64,000 nt of DNA, taken from Crocinitomicaceae bacterium. Lineage in GTDB: Bacteria > Bacteroidota > Bacteroidia > Flavobacteriales_D > Crocinitomicaceae. The DNA is taken from contig JACJYW010000004.1 of assembly GCA_020635955.1 (NCBI GenBank), positions 310,001 to 374,000 of the forward strand, given 5' to 3'. The first letter of the stretch is position 1. Every line of letters begins with the position of its first letter. Positions 24,146 through 32,829 of this stretch are shown piece by piece. The notes beneath the pieces were generated by a model, which searched no databases, had not been told where the DNA came from, and saw nothing but the letters and a program-made list of their open reading frames with translations. Both the position numbers and the translations under genes were made by a program.

Positions 24146-27100
24146 ATTCTAAAGCGCAATCAAACACCTTAAGATCTTCTATTTTATTGATGAATTCATT
24201 ATCAACGCTTACTTTGAAAGAGCGTGAAGGCATCTTGATCTGAGCACTTGACTTATGATCACGTATGATAAACTTTAGTTGACAACTACCTGAATGATCT
24301 TGCACCAATTGGAAAAGATCGTCCATTACCGGCTCAGAAATATCTGCAGATTCAACCGAAACCAGTAAAGTTCTGGCTTTTTTCTCTCTCAGTTCTGATA
24401 ACAACTCCATATTGGTCACCTTAAATTCCAGACCATCTCCAAACTTCTTGGTTTGAACCCTACCCGCCATAAAAACAAAGGTTCCTATGTTCATGAGGTG
24501 CTTGAATTTCAGATAATCCTCTCCAAAAATGAAGATTCGTTCAGTATCTGAGTAATCTTCAATATCAAAGGTTCCAAAAGGTTTACCGTGTTTGGTGGTT
24601 CTATGTTGAGCATCTGTTATGATCCCTGCAATCTTCAATTCTTTATTGGCGAATTTCTCGAGTTCTTTAATATTACTCACACTTGCATTACAGAAACTTC
24701 TGATATCTCTACTGAAATCATCTAAGGGATGACCGGATATATAAATACCAACAACTTCTTTTTCTTTTCTAAGTTTAACAAGACCTGGCCAAGGCTCTGT
24801 ACGAGGAGGTTGTGGCTGAGGAACATCTTCTTTGGCAACATCTCCAAACATTGATACCTGTGAAGAGTCTTCATTTTCCTGAACCCTTCCTCCAAATTTC
24901 AGCACATTTTCAAGGAAAGGACGCTTATTTTGATCTTCTGCAAAATATTGCGCTCTATGAATATCTCCAAAAGAATCGAATCCACCTGCAAGTATCAAAC
25001 TTTCAAAAACACGTTTGTTACAGGCTCTTAAACTCACACGTGAAGCCATATCGAAAATAGAACTGAATAGCCCATTCTCAGTACGCTCCTGAATGATCTC
25101 TTCTACCGGTTTCGACCCCACTCCTTTAATGGCTCCTAATCCAAAACGGATGGCACCATCCTTATTTACGGTAAACTTATATTGTGATTCATTGACATCA
25201 GGGCCAAGCACTGGTATTCCACCACGCTTACACTCTTCCATAAAGAACGTAACCTGCTTGATGTCATTCATATTATTACTCAACACAGAAGCCATGTATT
25301 CAGCTGGATAATGCGCTTTTAGATAGGCCGTTTGATAGGCGATCCATGCATAACAGGTTGAATGGGATTTGTTGAAGGCATAAGATGCAAATGCTTCCCA
25401 GTCTACCCAGATCTTTTCCAGGGTCTTGCGATCATGTCCATTAGCCTCTCCCTGATCAAGGAACTTGGGTTTCATCTTAGCAAGAAGGTCGAATTTCTTT
25501 TTCCCCATTGCTTTTCTCAAGGTATCAGCTTCACCTTTTGAAAATCCTGCCAATTTCTGAGAAAGAAGCATTACCTGCTCCTGATAAACTGTAATACCGT
25601 ACGTTTCTTCCAGATACTCTTTGGTAGCATCAAGATCATAAACGATCTCTTCAATTCCATGTTTCCGTTTAATGAAAGACGGTATATACTCCAATGGACC
25701 TGGACGATACAATGCGTTCATGGCTATCAGATCGGCAAAAACCGTAGGCTTTAGCTCACGGAGATACTTTTGCATTCCGGCAGATTCGTATTGGAAAATA
25801 CCAACTGTTTCACCACGTTGGAATAAAGCATACGTCTCTTCGTCATCAATCGGAAAATTATCCGGATCAAGCTCTATGCCGTGTCTTTCTTTGACAATCT
25901 TAACTGCATCTTTGATGAGTGTCAATGTCTTTAGCCCCAGGAAGTCCATCTTTAACAATCCCGCATCTTCTGCTACAGAGTTGTCAAATTGGGTACAGTA
26001 CATATCTGAATCCTTCGCCAAAGCAACCGGAACAAAATTCGTAATATCATCAGGAGTTATGATCACCCCACAGGCATGAATACCTGTATTTCTCATTGAA
26101 CCCTCAAGTAGAACGGCCTGATTGACCACCTCAGCCTGAAGATCTTTTCCTTTGGATAAAGATTTGAGCATATTCGCTTTCTCAATATCCTCCTGATTGT
26201 TTTTTAACTTATCAGCCAGCTCAACATCATCCAGATTAAAGATCTTATTCAATTTCAGATCTGGTACCAATTTAGCGAGACGATCAGCTTCATGCAGAGG
26301 TAGATCAAGTACTCTTGCCGCATCTCTTATTGACGATTTAGCCGCCATGGTACCATAAGTAATGATCTGCGCTACTTGATTTGATCCATATTTTTCAATT
26401 ACCCAATCAATTACCCTTTGACGACCTTCATCATCAAAGTCAATATCAATATCGGGCATGGATACACGCTCAGGATTTAGGAAACGCTCAAATAGAAGAT
26501 CATATTCAATTGGATCGACATTTGTAATTCCGGTACAATAAGCCACAGCTGAACCTGCCGCAGAACCACGTCCAGGACCTACGGAAACACCCATATCCCT
26601 GGCTGCCTGACAAAAATCCTGAACAATCAAAAAGTACCCCGGATATCCAGTATTGGCAATAGTTTCCAATTCAAAATCCAGGCGCTCTCGAATGTCATCA
26701 GTAATATTCTCCTCTCCCCATCTCTTCTTAGCTCCTTCGTAAGTTAAATGTCTTAGATAATTGTTCTCGCCTCTTTTACCACCATCTTCCTGATCTTGCG
26801 GATCCTGGAATTCTTCAGGTATATCAAAGGCAGGCAGCAAGATCTCTCTTGCGAGAACGTAAGATTCACATTTAGCAACAATTTCATTCGTGTTCTCAAT
26901 GGCTTCAGGAATATCTGAGAACAATTTTTTCATTTCATCAGGAGACTTGAAATAATAATCCTGATTACTCAAACCATATCTAAAACCCCTTCCTCTTCCT
27001 ACAGGTGTAGACTTCAACTCACCATCCTTAATACAAAGTAGAATATCATGTGCATCTGCATCAGCTTTGTTCAAATAATGCGTACTGTTAGTGGCAACTA

Positions 27101-28514
27101 GTTTAACCTCATGTTTCGTTCCAAAAGCTTTCAAGCTTTCGTTTACACGCTCCTCCTCTGGCAATCCATGTCTGATCAATTCTATATATAGATCTTCACC
27201 AAACTGTTCTTTCCACCAAATCAAAGCCTCTTCAGCCTGCACTTCTCCAACATTCAAGATCAAATTAGAAACTTCTCCGTTCAAACCGCCTGTCAGGACA
27301 ATGATATCTTCTTTGTATTGTTCAACTAGCTCCTTGTCAATTCTCGGAACATAGTAGAAGCCTTCAGTAAAAGCCAATGAAGATAACTTGGCCAAATTGT
27401 GATATCCCTTTTTGTTCTTGGCCAGAAACACCACTTGATAACCATTATCCTTGTTGGACTTGTCATGCATATTACGGCAGACATTGAATTCACATCCAAC
27501 AATAGGGATCAATGGTTTTTTATCAAAAGCTTCTCCCTTTTCTTCAGCTTCCTTTCGTTGAGCCTCAATGTTATCATTGTAATTCTTGACATCACTCACA
27601 AAGTGGAAGGCTGCCATCATATTACCTGAATCGGTAAGCGCAACAGCAGGACAACCATACTCTCCAGCTCTATTCACCAGATTTTTGATCTTGGTAGTAG
27701 ATTGAAGTATTGAGAATTGCGAATAATTATGCAAATGGGAATAAGGAACATCCTTTAATCTGGAAATATTTCCAGAGATATCTACAATAGGTGCATCCTC
27801 TGAAGTTTGAGCCTTTCGAATTTTCTCAGACTCGGCTTTTAGATTTAAATGCTTTAAACCTGCAGTTGCAAACTTGGAAGGATGTTGACGTAGAAAATCC
27901 TGAATGTAATTATCAGATGCCTGTAACTCCTGATTTGAAAAGTTACCAGTACGAATTAATTCGAAAAAACATCTGGTAGTGGCTTCAACGTCAGCCGTGG
28001 CATTGTGTGCTTCTTGAAAGGGTTCACCAAAAAGGAATTCATGAAGCTCAGTTAATGTAGGTAATTTGAATTTCCCCCCTCTACCACCTGGTAATTGACA
28101 AAGCTCAGCCGTTTTTTCAGTACAGGTATCTAAAATCGGCATGGTGGTCATTGGTGTTTCTACCGCATAACGGTAAAATTCACATCCCATGACATTAATA
28201 TCAAATCCAATATTTTGACCTACAACGAATTTTGCTTTCCCAAGAGCTACATTGAATTCGTCCAGCACTTTCTGGATCTCAACTCCATCTTGTTCTGCTA
28301 GTTCAGTAGATATCCCATGAATTTGTTCTGACTCGAATGGAATATTATAACCATCTGGTTTGATCAAATAGTCTTTGTGCTCTAGCAAGGCTCCATTCTC
28401 ATCATGCAATTGCCAGGCGATCTGTACCACACGTGGCCAGTTATCGGTATCTGTTATAGGAGCATTCCAGTTTTTGGGAAGTCCCGTGGTTTCCGTATCA
28501 AAAATGATATACAT
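24144..28514 (-). CDS. dnaE: DNA polymerase III alpha subunit with N-terminal DnaQ-type exonuclease
   Basis: 1456 aa. I place the start at the ATG at 28514 (MYIIFDTETTGLPKNW), since the preceding 17 in-frame residues are unlike the family. The exonuclease domain (about 1-205) has ExoI DTETTG, ExoII GQNIGFDINV and ExoIII HNATADV. It is followed by a PHP domain (HLHNYSQFSIL, about 255), the polymerase core with PDIDIDFDD (about 685), a helix-hairpin-helix region and a C-terminal OB fold (about 1250-1340). It therefore joins proofreading and polymerase activities of the replicative polymerase in one chain, an arrangement I know from flavobacterial DnaE proteins. Confidence 0.95.
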   Translation of the reverse strand: MYIIFDTETTGLPKNWNAPITDTDNWPRVVQIAWQLHDENGALLEHKDYLIKPDGYNIPFESEQIHGISTELAEQDGVEIQKVLDEFNVALGKAKFVVGQNIGFDINVMGCEFYRYAVETPMTTMPILDTCTEKTAELCQLPGGRGGKFKLPTLTELHEFLFGEPFQEAHNATADVEATTRCFFELIRTGNFSNQELQASDNYIQDFLRQHPSKFATAGLKHLNLKAESEKIRKAQTSEDAPIVDISGNISRLKDVPYSHLHNYSQFSILQSTTKIKNLVNRAGEYGCPAVALTDSGNMMAAFHFVSDVKNYNDNIEAQRKEAEEKGEAFDKKPLIPIVGCEFNVCRNMHDKSNKDNGYQVVFLAKNKKGYHNLAKLSSLAFTEGFYYVPRIDKELVEQYKEDIIVLTGGLNGEVSNLILNVGEVQAEEALIWWKEQFGEDLYIELIRHGLPEEERVNESLKAFGTKHEVKLVATNSTHYLNKADADAHDILLCIKDGELKSTPVGRGRGFRYGLSNQDYYFKSPDEMKKLFSDIPEAIENTNEIVAKCESYVLAREILLPAFDIPEEFQDPQDQEDGGKRGENNYLRHLTYEGAKKRWGEENITDDIRERLDFELETIANTGYPGYFLIVQDFCQAARDMGVSVGPGRGSAAGSAVAYCTGITNVDPIEYDLLFERFLNPERVSMPDIDIDFDDEGRQRVIDWVIEKYGSNQVAQIITYGTMAAKSSIRDAARVLDLPLHEADRLAKLVPDLKLNKIFNLDDVELADKLKNNQEDIEKANMLKSLSKGKDLQAEVVNQAVLLEGSMRNTGIHACGVIITPDDITNFVPVALAKDSDMYCTQFDNSVAEDAGLLKMDFLGLKTLTLIKDAVKIVKERHGIELDPDNFPIDDEETYALFQRGETVGIFQYESAGMQKYLRELKPTVFADLIAMNALYRPGPLEYIPSFIKRKHGIEEIVYDLDATKEYLEETYGITVYQEQVMLLSQKLAGFSKGEADTLRKAMGKKKFDLLAKMKPKFLDQGEANGHDRKTLEKIWVDWEAFASYAFNKSHSTCYAWIAYQTAYLKAHYPAEYMASVLSNNMNDIKQVTFFMEECKRGGIPVLGPDVNESQYKFTVNKDGAIRFGLGAIKGVGSKPVEEIIQERTENGLFSSIFDMASRVSLRACNKRVFESLILAGGFDSFGDIHRAQYFAEDQNKRPFLENVLKFGGRVQENEDSSQVSMFGDVAKEDVPQPQPPRTEPWPGLVKLRKEKEVVGIYISGHPLDDFSRDIRSFCNASVSNIKELEKFANKELKIAGIITDAQHRTTKHGKPFGTFDIEDYSDTERIFIFGEDYLKFKHLMNIGTFVFMAGRVQTKKFGDGLEFKVTNMELLSELREKKARTLLVSVESADISEPVMDDLFQLVQDHSGSCQLKFIIRDHKSSAQIKMPSRSFKVSVDNEFINKIEDLKVFDCALE

Positions 28515-28533
28515 GAATCGCTTGGCTTGTTGC

Positions 28534-28559
28534 CCACCTGAGGTGGACCGATAATTATC
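28534..28559 (-). promoter_or_regulatory. two adjacent palindromes upstream of dnaE
   Basis: CCACCT-G-AGGTGG (28534-28546) and GATAATTATC (28550-28559) are perfect inverted repeats 20-45 bases upstream of the chosen dnaE start. They could be an operator or a leader hairpin controlling dnaE. No known binding consensus is recognised. Confidence 0.35.
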
Positions 28560-28624
28560 AAGCAATAAAGATACGGATTATAGAGGGGGTAAAAAAGCGT
28601 TGTTGAGAACTCAAAAAGTTTGTG

Positions 28625-28660
28625 CAAAAAAAATCCCCTCAGCAAGAAGCAGAGGGGATC
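28625..28660 (-). terminator. rho-independent terminator of the Ser/Thr-rich lipoprotein gene
   Basis: On the minus strand ATCCCCTC (28659-28652) pairs with GAGGGGAT (28640-28633), followed by seven T (28632-28626). It lies about 20 bases past the lipoprotein stop codon. Confidence 0.88.
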
Positions 28661-28681
28661 CTATAATAGAATGTGTTATTC

Positions 28682-29443
28682 TTATTTTTGCTCCAAAGTC
28701 ATGGTATTAGAACCAGTGTAAGTGCTTGAAGTTGTAGTAGTTGTTGATCCGTAAGTGTTAGAGTTTGAATCATTACCGTCATAAGACTCCATCCAAACCA
28801 TTTCTTTACCTTTCAACATATCGATATCATAAACCATAACATCTTGACCGTGTGCTTCAACATCAGTGCTAGAGTTAGAAGAAGTTTGAGTATCAACTAC
28901 GTTTCCTGTACCATCATTTTTAGTAGTAGAAGTAACGTTATCAGTCCAAGTAAAGTTAAGAGTGTTCAACAATACTCTTTCTTTTCCTTTGTAAGCATCT
29001 TTTTCTTTACCTACAAAGCTCCAAGAACCTGAAGAAGTAATTGTTACACTGTGTGCATCAGTAGTAGTGTAACCAGGCCATGACCAATCATCATCCTCTG
29101 AATAAGTGTAAGCTTGAGACATTGACCAAGTACCATCTTTCTCAATAGTGATTGAATAATCTGAGAAAGTATAAGTATAAGTGTTTGATACTGTAGTTCC
29201 ACCTGAAGTATTTGAGCTAACTACAGTTCTTGTAGTTCCGTCAAAAGTAGCAGTTTGAGACCAAGAATCTCCGTCACTGTCAAGATCAGTATAAGTAGAG
29301 CTGATATTAGTAACTACCCATTCGTTAGAAATTCTAGCTTTTCTTGAAGAAAGGCTTAAGAAAGGGTCATTTTCACCTTTTTTACATGAAGGTGTTGCAA
29401 GCAATAAAGCTGCTGCAGCAAACATTAAAATCGTCTTTTTCAT
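28682..29443 (-). CDS. Ser/Thr-rich hypothetical lipoprotein, 253 aa
   Basis: Lipobox T-P-S-C (Cys20) after an alanine/leucine signal. The mature protein is unusually rich in Ser, Thr, Tyr and Asp, with repeated strand-like patterns (TNISSTYTDLDSDGDSW, TFSDYSITIEKDGTWSMS, VTITSSGSWSFVG) that suggest a lipocalin-like or jelly-roll barrel. The C-terminus is low-complexity (YGSTTTTTSSTYTGS). I recognise no family. It is a single gene with its own terminator. Confidence 0.78.
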   Translation of the reverse strand: MKKTILMFAAAALLLATPSCKKGENDPFLSLSSRKARISNEWVVTNISSTYTDLDSDGDSWSQTATFDGTTRTVVSSNTSGGTTVSNTYTYTFSDYSITIEKDGTWSMSQAYTYSEDDDWSWPGYTTTDAHSVTITSSGSWSFVGKEKDAYKGKERVLLNTLNFTWTDNVTSTTKNDGTGNVVDTQTSSNSSTDVEAHGQDVMVYDIDMLKGKEMVWMESYDGNDSNSNTYGSTTTTTSSTYTGSNTMTLEQK

Positions 29444-29514
29444 TAGTTTATTTTTAAATATTCGATTTAGTAAACGCGAATATATAAAAAAGGTTTGGTT
29501 CTAAAAAGGTGTTT

Positions 29515-29554
29515 AAAAAAAAATAACCGTTAAACAATTGATGTTCAACGGTTA
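29515..29554 (-). terminator. rho-independent terminator of the peroxiredoxin gene
   Basis: On the minus strand TAACCGTT (29554-29547) pairs with AACGGTTA (29531-29524), with further GAAC/GTTT pairing inside, followed by nine T (29523-29515). It lies 23 bases past the peroxiredoxin stop. Confidence 0.85.
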
Positions 29555-29576
29555 AATTAAATATGATCTTTATCAG

Positions 29577-30209
29577 TTAGTGTTTTGCCAAATAATCAGC
29601 TACACCTTCATGTGATGCTTTCATACCTTCATCACCAGCTTGCCAGTTTGCAGGACAAACTTCACCATACTCTTCATTGAAAGCCAATGCGTCCACCATT
29701 CTGATTGCTTCATCAACATTTCTTCCAAGAGGTAGATCATTAACGATCTGATGTCTAACAACTCCTTCTTTATCAATCAAGAACAAACCTCTATATGCAA
29801 TCATAGTGTTTGTTGCAATCAACTCGCCATCAGCCGTGTAATCATATTCTCCTAAAAGAACGTCATATGCATCAGAGATCGTTTTGTTTGTATCTGCAAT
29901 GATAGGATATTTAACTCCTTTAATACCTCCAGCAGCTTTATCCATTTGCAACCAACCCCAGTGAGTTTCTTCTGTATCTGTTGAACAAGCAACAACTTTG
30001 GTTCCTCTCTTTTCGAACTCATCCAATTTAGCCTGAAAAGCATGCAATTCAGACGGACAAACGAATGTGAAATCTTTTGGATAAAAGAAAAGGATCACAT
30101 AATTTTTTCCTAAATATTGATCTAATGAAAAATCTTTCACCACTTCTCCACCATTCACTACTGCTGGTGCCGAAAAAGAAGGGGCTTTTTTTCCTACTAA
30201 TACTCCCAT
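29577..30209 (-). CDS. typical 2-Cys peroxiredoxin (AhpC/Prx1-type)
   Basis: 210 aa. The peroxidatic cysteine is Cys51 in FYPKDFTFVCPSEL and the resolving cysteine Cys184 in GEVCPANW, the two-Cys Prx1/AhpC pattern. The C-terminus has a YLAKH end after about 20 residues past the resolving Cys. It reduces hydrogen peroxide and organic peroxides; the reductase partner (AhpF or thioredoxin) is not in the window. A -7 box lies at 30245-30252. Confidence 0.95.
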   Translation of the reverse strand: MGVLVGKKAPSFSAPAVVNGGEVVKDFSLDQYLGKNYVILFFYPKDFTFVCPSELHAFQAKLDEFEKRGTKVVACSTDTEETHWGWLQMDKAAGGIKGVKYPIIADTNKTISDAYDVLLGEYDYTADGELIATNTMIAYRGLFLIDKEGVVRHQIVNDLPLGRNVDEAIRMVDALAFNEEYGEVCPANWQAGDEGMKASHEGVADYLAKH

Positions 30210-30244
30210 TTTTATTTTTGTTTTAAATAGTTATCAATTCACAA

Positions 30245-30252
30245 CAAATTTA
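30245..30252 (-). promoter_or_regulatory. -7 promoter element of the peroxiredoxin gene
   Basis: Reverse strand reads TAAATTTG (TAnnTTTG). A TTTG on the minus strand lies 24 bases further upstream (30277-30280), slightly longer than ideal spacing. Confidence 0.45.
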
Positions 30253-30315
30253 AACAGAATTTAAAGACGTCTGATTCAAATTTTTCTATGATAAAATAAA
30301 GATAATCTATAACTC

Positions 30316-31026
30316 TTAGCCTATTAACATACCGGCCAGAAATCCGAATAGAATTGCCAGTAGTTTCATGAAATTTAACTTATGACCTTCACTGGATTCA
30401 AAAATTATAGTAGTTGAAATATGCAAGAACATACCTACTGCAATAGCAAGAATATATACTGGATCGATCTTCATTACCTGCAGTAAAGGTTCTCCTATTA
30501 ACAAGCCCAGAGGAGCCATTAATGAGAATACTATTAAGTAAACCCATGATTGCATTCGACCATAGCCAGCAGCTCTAAAAATAGTAAGTAATGCGACGGC
30601 TACAGGAATTTTGTGTAAAATAATTCCCAGTACCAAATTCTGTCCATGTTCATGTCCGTGATCATCCAAGGGAATAGCTTCTATAAATGCATGAATAGAT
30701 AAACTTATAAAAATGGCTAAAGGAAAAGATCTGTGCTCATGATCATGCTCATGAGAATGCAAGTGAGTATGCCCATGCTCTACACCTTTTGAAAAATACT
30801 CAAGGACCAGTTGAAGTAAGAATCCAGCTAAAATGAAATAGCCAATTACTTTACCATCATGCACATAAGATTCTGGAAGAATGTGTGTAAAAATGATGGT
30901 TAATAAGAATCCACCCGAAAAAGAAAGCAATAGTTTTAAGCGTGAAGCTTTTTTGAATATCTCAACAAGTATCCCACCGGCTAACACCGACAAAATCAAT
31001 CCTGCAATTTTCATCCAAAACTCCAT
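30316..31026 (-). CDS. ZIP family metal transporter
   Basis: 236 aa with about eight hydrophobic segments. A His/Glu-rich cytosolic loop (HGHTHLHSHEHDHEH, about residues 84-98) and the membrane segments with SIHAFIEAIPL (about 111-121) and LGIILHKIPVAVALL (about 133-147), which hold the metal-binding His and Glu, are ZIP family marks. It imports divalent metal, most likely zinc, into the cytoplasm. The gene begins 3 bases after the methyltransferase gene and is probably co-transcribed with it. Confidence 0.92.
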   Translation of the reverse strand: MEFWMKIAGLILSVLAGGILVEIFKKASRLKLLLSFSGGFLLTIIFTHILPESYVHDGKVIGYFILAGFLLQLVLEYFSKGVEHGHTHLHSHEHDHEHRSFPLAIFISLSIHAFIEAIPLDDHGHEHGQNLVLGIILHKIPVAVALLTIFRAAGYGRMQSWVYLIVFSLMAPLGLLIGEPLLQVMKIDPVYILAIAVGMFLHISTTIIFESSEGHKLNFMKLLAILFGFLAGMLIG

Positions 31027-31029
31027 AAA

Positions 31030-31755
31030 TTAATTCCTTGCTAAAATGATCAATCTATCTGATGTTTGTTCATCAAATGGCTGAAGTAGGTAATCCCCAA
31101 AAACTTTTTCAACCTTATACCCTTCTTCAGCTAACAAATTTAATAGTTCATCTTTAGTAAACGCCTGTACTTTTTCTTCAAAGGTCAAATTCTTTTCGCC
31201 GTCCAGGACCTGTATATTTTTCCTGATGAAACGTCCATCATAGAACCTACTCAAATTGAACGTAATATTTTGAATGGACTTAGATTCATGCTGAACCAAA
31301 TTATCAATCACTTTTTTTGAATTCATAAAGTCAATTACCAACAATCCATCTGACTTCAAATAAGACTTGACTGATCTTAAAACCTTACTATTGTCATCCA
31401 CTTTTTCAAAATAACCGAAGCTGGTAAAAAGGTTAACAACGACATCTACAGAAATGCTTTCAATAGGTTCACGCATGTCATGAACTAAAAAATGCAACGA
31501 TTCATTTTCCAATGATTTTGCTTCATGAATACTACGGGCTGAAAGGTCTAAACCCAACACTTTAAACCCAAGATCATTAAACATTTTAGAATGCCTTCCT
31601 TTGCCGCACGCCAGATCAACAATTGTAGAGCCTGTTGGTAGACTTAATTCACTTTTTAAATTTGAAACGAATTTAAGTGCTTCATTATCATCTCTGTGCT
31701 TATAGAGAATGTGATAATAAGCCGTATCAAACCATTCCATGTACCATTCAGCCAT
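31030..31755 (-). CDS. class I SAM-dependent methyltransferase
   Basis: 241 aa. Motif I is TIVDLACGKGRHSKMFNDLG (about residues 40-59; glycine-rich loop), followed by VLGLDLSARSI and the DVVVNLFTSFGYF (about 105-118) acceptor-side segment. The substrate cannot be told; such proteins methylate small molecules or are uncharacterised. It precedes the ZIP gene by 3 bases, and a -7 box (31772-31779) lies just upstream. Confidence 0.88.
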   Translation of the reverse strand: MAEWYMEWFDTAYYHILYKHRDDNEALKFVSNLKSELSLPTGSTIVDLACGKGRHSKMFNDLGFKVLGLDLSARSIHEAKSLENESLHFLVHDMREPIESISVDVVVNLFTSFGYFEKVDDNSKVLRSVKSYLKSDGLLVIDFMNSKKVIDNLVQHESKSIQNITFNLSRFYDGRFIRKNIQVLDGEKNLTFEEKVQAFTKDELLNLLAEEGYKVEKVFGDYLLQPFDEQTSDRLIILARN

Positions 31756-31771
31756 CCCTGAAAATTTACAG

Positions 31772-31779
31772 CAAAAGTA
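31772..31779 (-). promoter_or_regulatory. -7 promoter element of the methyltransferase-ZIP operon
   Basis: Reverse strand reads TACTTTTG (TAnnTTTG), 16 bases from the ATG at 31755. No -33 TTTG at normal spacing. Confidence 0.42.
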
Positions 31780-31840
31780 ATAGAGTTTTTATCGTAAGAA
31801 AAATTAAAAGCTGAATCTAAGGTTAGATAACTTAATTTTA

Positions 31841-31848
31841 TATATTTG
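31841..31848 (+). promoter_or_regulatory. -7 promoter element of the SiaB-SiaC operon
   Basis: TATATTTG fits TAnnTTTG exactly. It ends 8 bases before a GTG codon at 31857, which argues for a GTG start and a leaderless or nearly leaderless transcript. Confidence 0.5.
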
Positions 31849-31856
31849 CCTTGCAC

Positions 31857-32411
31857 GTGTATAGAGTGGATAAGGTTTATCAAATATATAAGCAACTAGA
31901 AGAGAAGAATGTTCTTTTGTCTTTCAAAGGAATGATCACCTCTGAATTGTTAACCACGATTTTGCAGATAATGGAGTCTAAGATGGACCACATTGAAGAA
32001 AAACCGAAGGTTAAGAAGAAGGTATTCAACATATTAGTTGAGTGCTTACAAAATCTTTATCACCACATTGATCAGGATGATACAGTACACATGCCGCTTG
32101 AAGATAAGTCAGCATTATTGATGATTGCCAAAGGAAACGAGATCTATGAGATCACTACTGGTAATTATATGAAAACATCAGATGTTGAGCCTCTTAGAGA
32201 AAAACTTGAGCTTGTCAATAGTATGGACAAAGACGAGTTAAAAGCTTATTATAAACAAGTGTTAAGTGAAGGAACTTTATCCAGCAAAGGTACTGCCGGA
32301 TTAGGTATGATTGATATTGCAAGAAAGTCCGGGGAGAAGTTAGAGTATGACTTCCACCCAATTAATGATACAACAACTTTTTTTAGTTTAGCTGTTAAAA
32401 TAGCAGAGTAA
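31857..32411 (+). CDS. SiaB family protein kinase
   Basis: 184 aa from the GTG at 31857 (an upstream TTG at 31851 and a GTG at 31866 are alternatives; the promoter at 31841-31848 favours 31857 or later). Features of the SiaB/DUF6272 family: FKGMITSELLTTILQIME near the start, KVFNILVECLQNLYHH (an N-box helix of a GHKL-like ATPase, about residues 55-70) and the G-box GTAGLGMIDIARKSG (about 142-157). In Pseudomonas SiaB phosphorylates SiaC; here the SiaC gene follows after 15 bases. No transmembrane segment, so cytoplasmic. Confidence 0.85.
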   Translation: MYRVDKVYQIYKQLEEKNVLLSFKGMITSELLTTILQIMESKMDHIEEKPKVKKKVFNILVECLQNLYHHIDQDDTVHMPLEDKSALLMIAKGNEIYEITTGNYMKTSDVEPLREKLELVNSMDKDELKAYYKQVLSEGTLSSKGTAGLGMIDIARKSGEKLEYDFHPINDTTTFFSLAVKIAE

Positions 32412-32426
32412 TTACATAAATAACTT

Positions 32427-32810
32427 ATGGAAAATTTAATTTTAGAAGGATCGGCAAAAACACCAACGGTAAATTTTGATGGTGAGAACGGTGTATTAGA
32501 ATTGAAAGGAAGATCAATTCCTGAAAACTCTATCGAGTTCTACAAACCATTGAATGATTGGATTGATGCCTATGCAGGTTCTCCGAAACCAAACACTATT
32601 GTTGATGTTAAATTGGAGTATTTCAATACATCATCTTCAAAGTGTATTCTTGACCTTTTCAAGCAATTGGAAAAATTGAATCAAGGAAACACGAACGTTA
32701 GTGTTAACTGGTATTTTGAGGAGGATGATGAGGATATGGAAGAGGCTGGTGAAGATTACCAGGCGATCATTGATCTTCCATTCAAAATGATCGAAGTAGA
32801 AGAGATTTAA
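32427..32810 (+). CDS. SiaC family regulatory phosphoprotein (DUF1987)
   Basis: 127 aa. The start MENLILEGSAKTPTVNFD and the middle SIPENSIEFYKPL are typical of SiaC. The phosphorylation segment is LEYFNTSSSKC with Thr68, the same residue number as the phospho-threonine of Pseudomonas aeruginosa SiaC, and the chain length is nearly equal. Unphosphorylated SiaC there activates the diguanylate cyclase SiaD. The cognate kinase gene lies directly upstream; no SiaA phosphatase or SiaD is in the window. STAS-like fold, cytoplasmic. Confidence 0.9.
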   Translation: MENLILEGSAKTPTVNFDGENGVLELKGRSIPENSIEFYKPLNDWIDAYAGSPKPNTIVDVKLEYFNTSSSKCILDLFKQLEKLNQGNTNVSVNWYFEEDDEDMEEAGEDYQAIIDLPFKMIEVEEI

Positions 32811-32829
32811 GATCAACGCCCCAGGCGTC

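Noticed and set aside
28515..28565. Earlier ATG of dnaE adding 17 residues
   Set aside because: DnaQ-DnaE homology begins at MYIIFDTETTG; the extra codons pass through the palindromes and look non-conserved.
31656..31895. 79-codon minus-strand frame over the start of the methyltransferase and SiaB genes
   Set aside because: It overlaps two real genes and has no recognisable domain.
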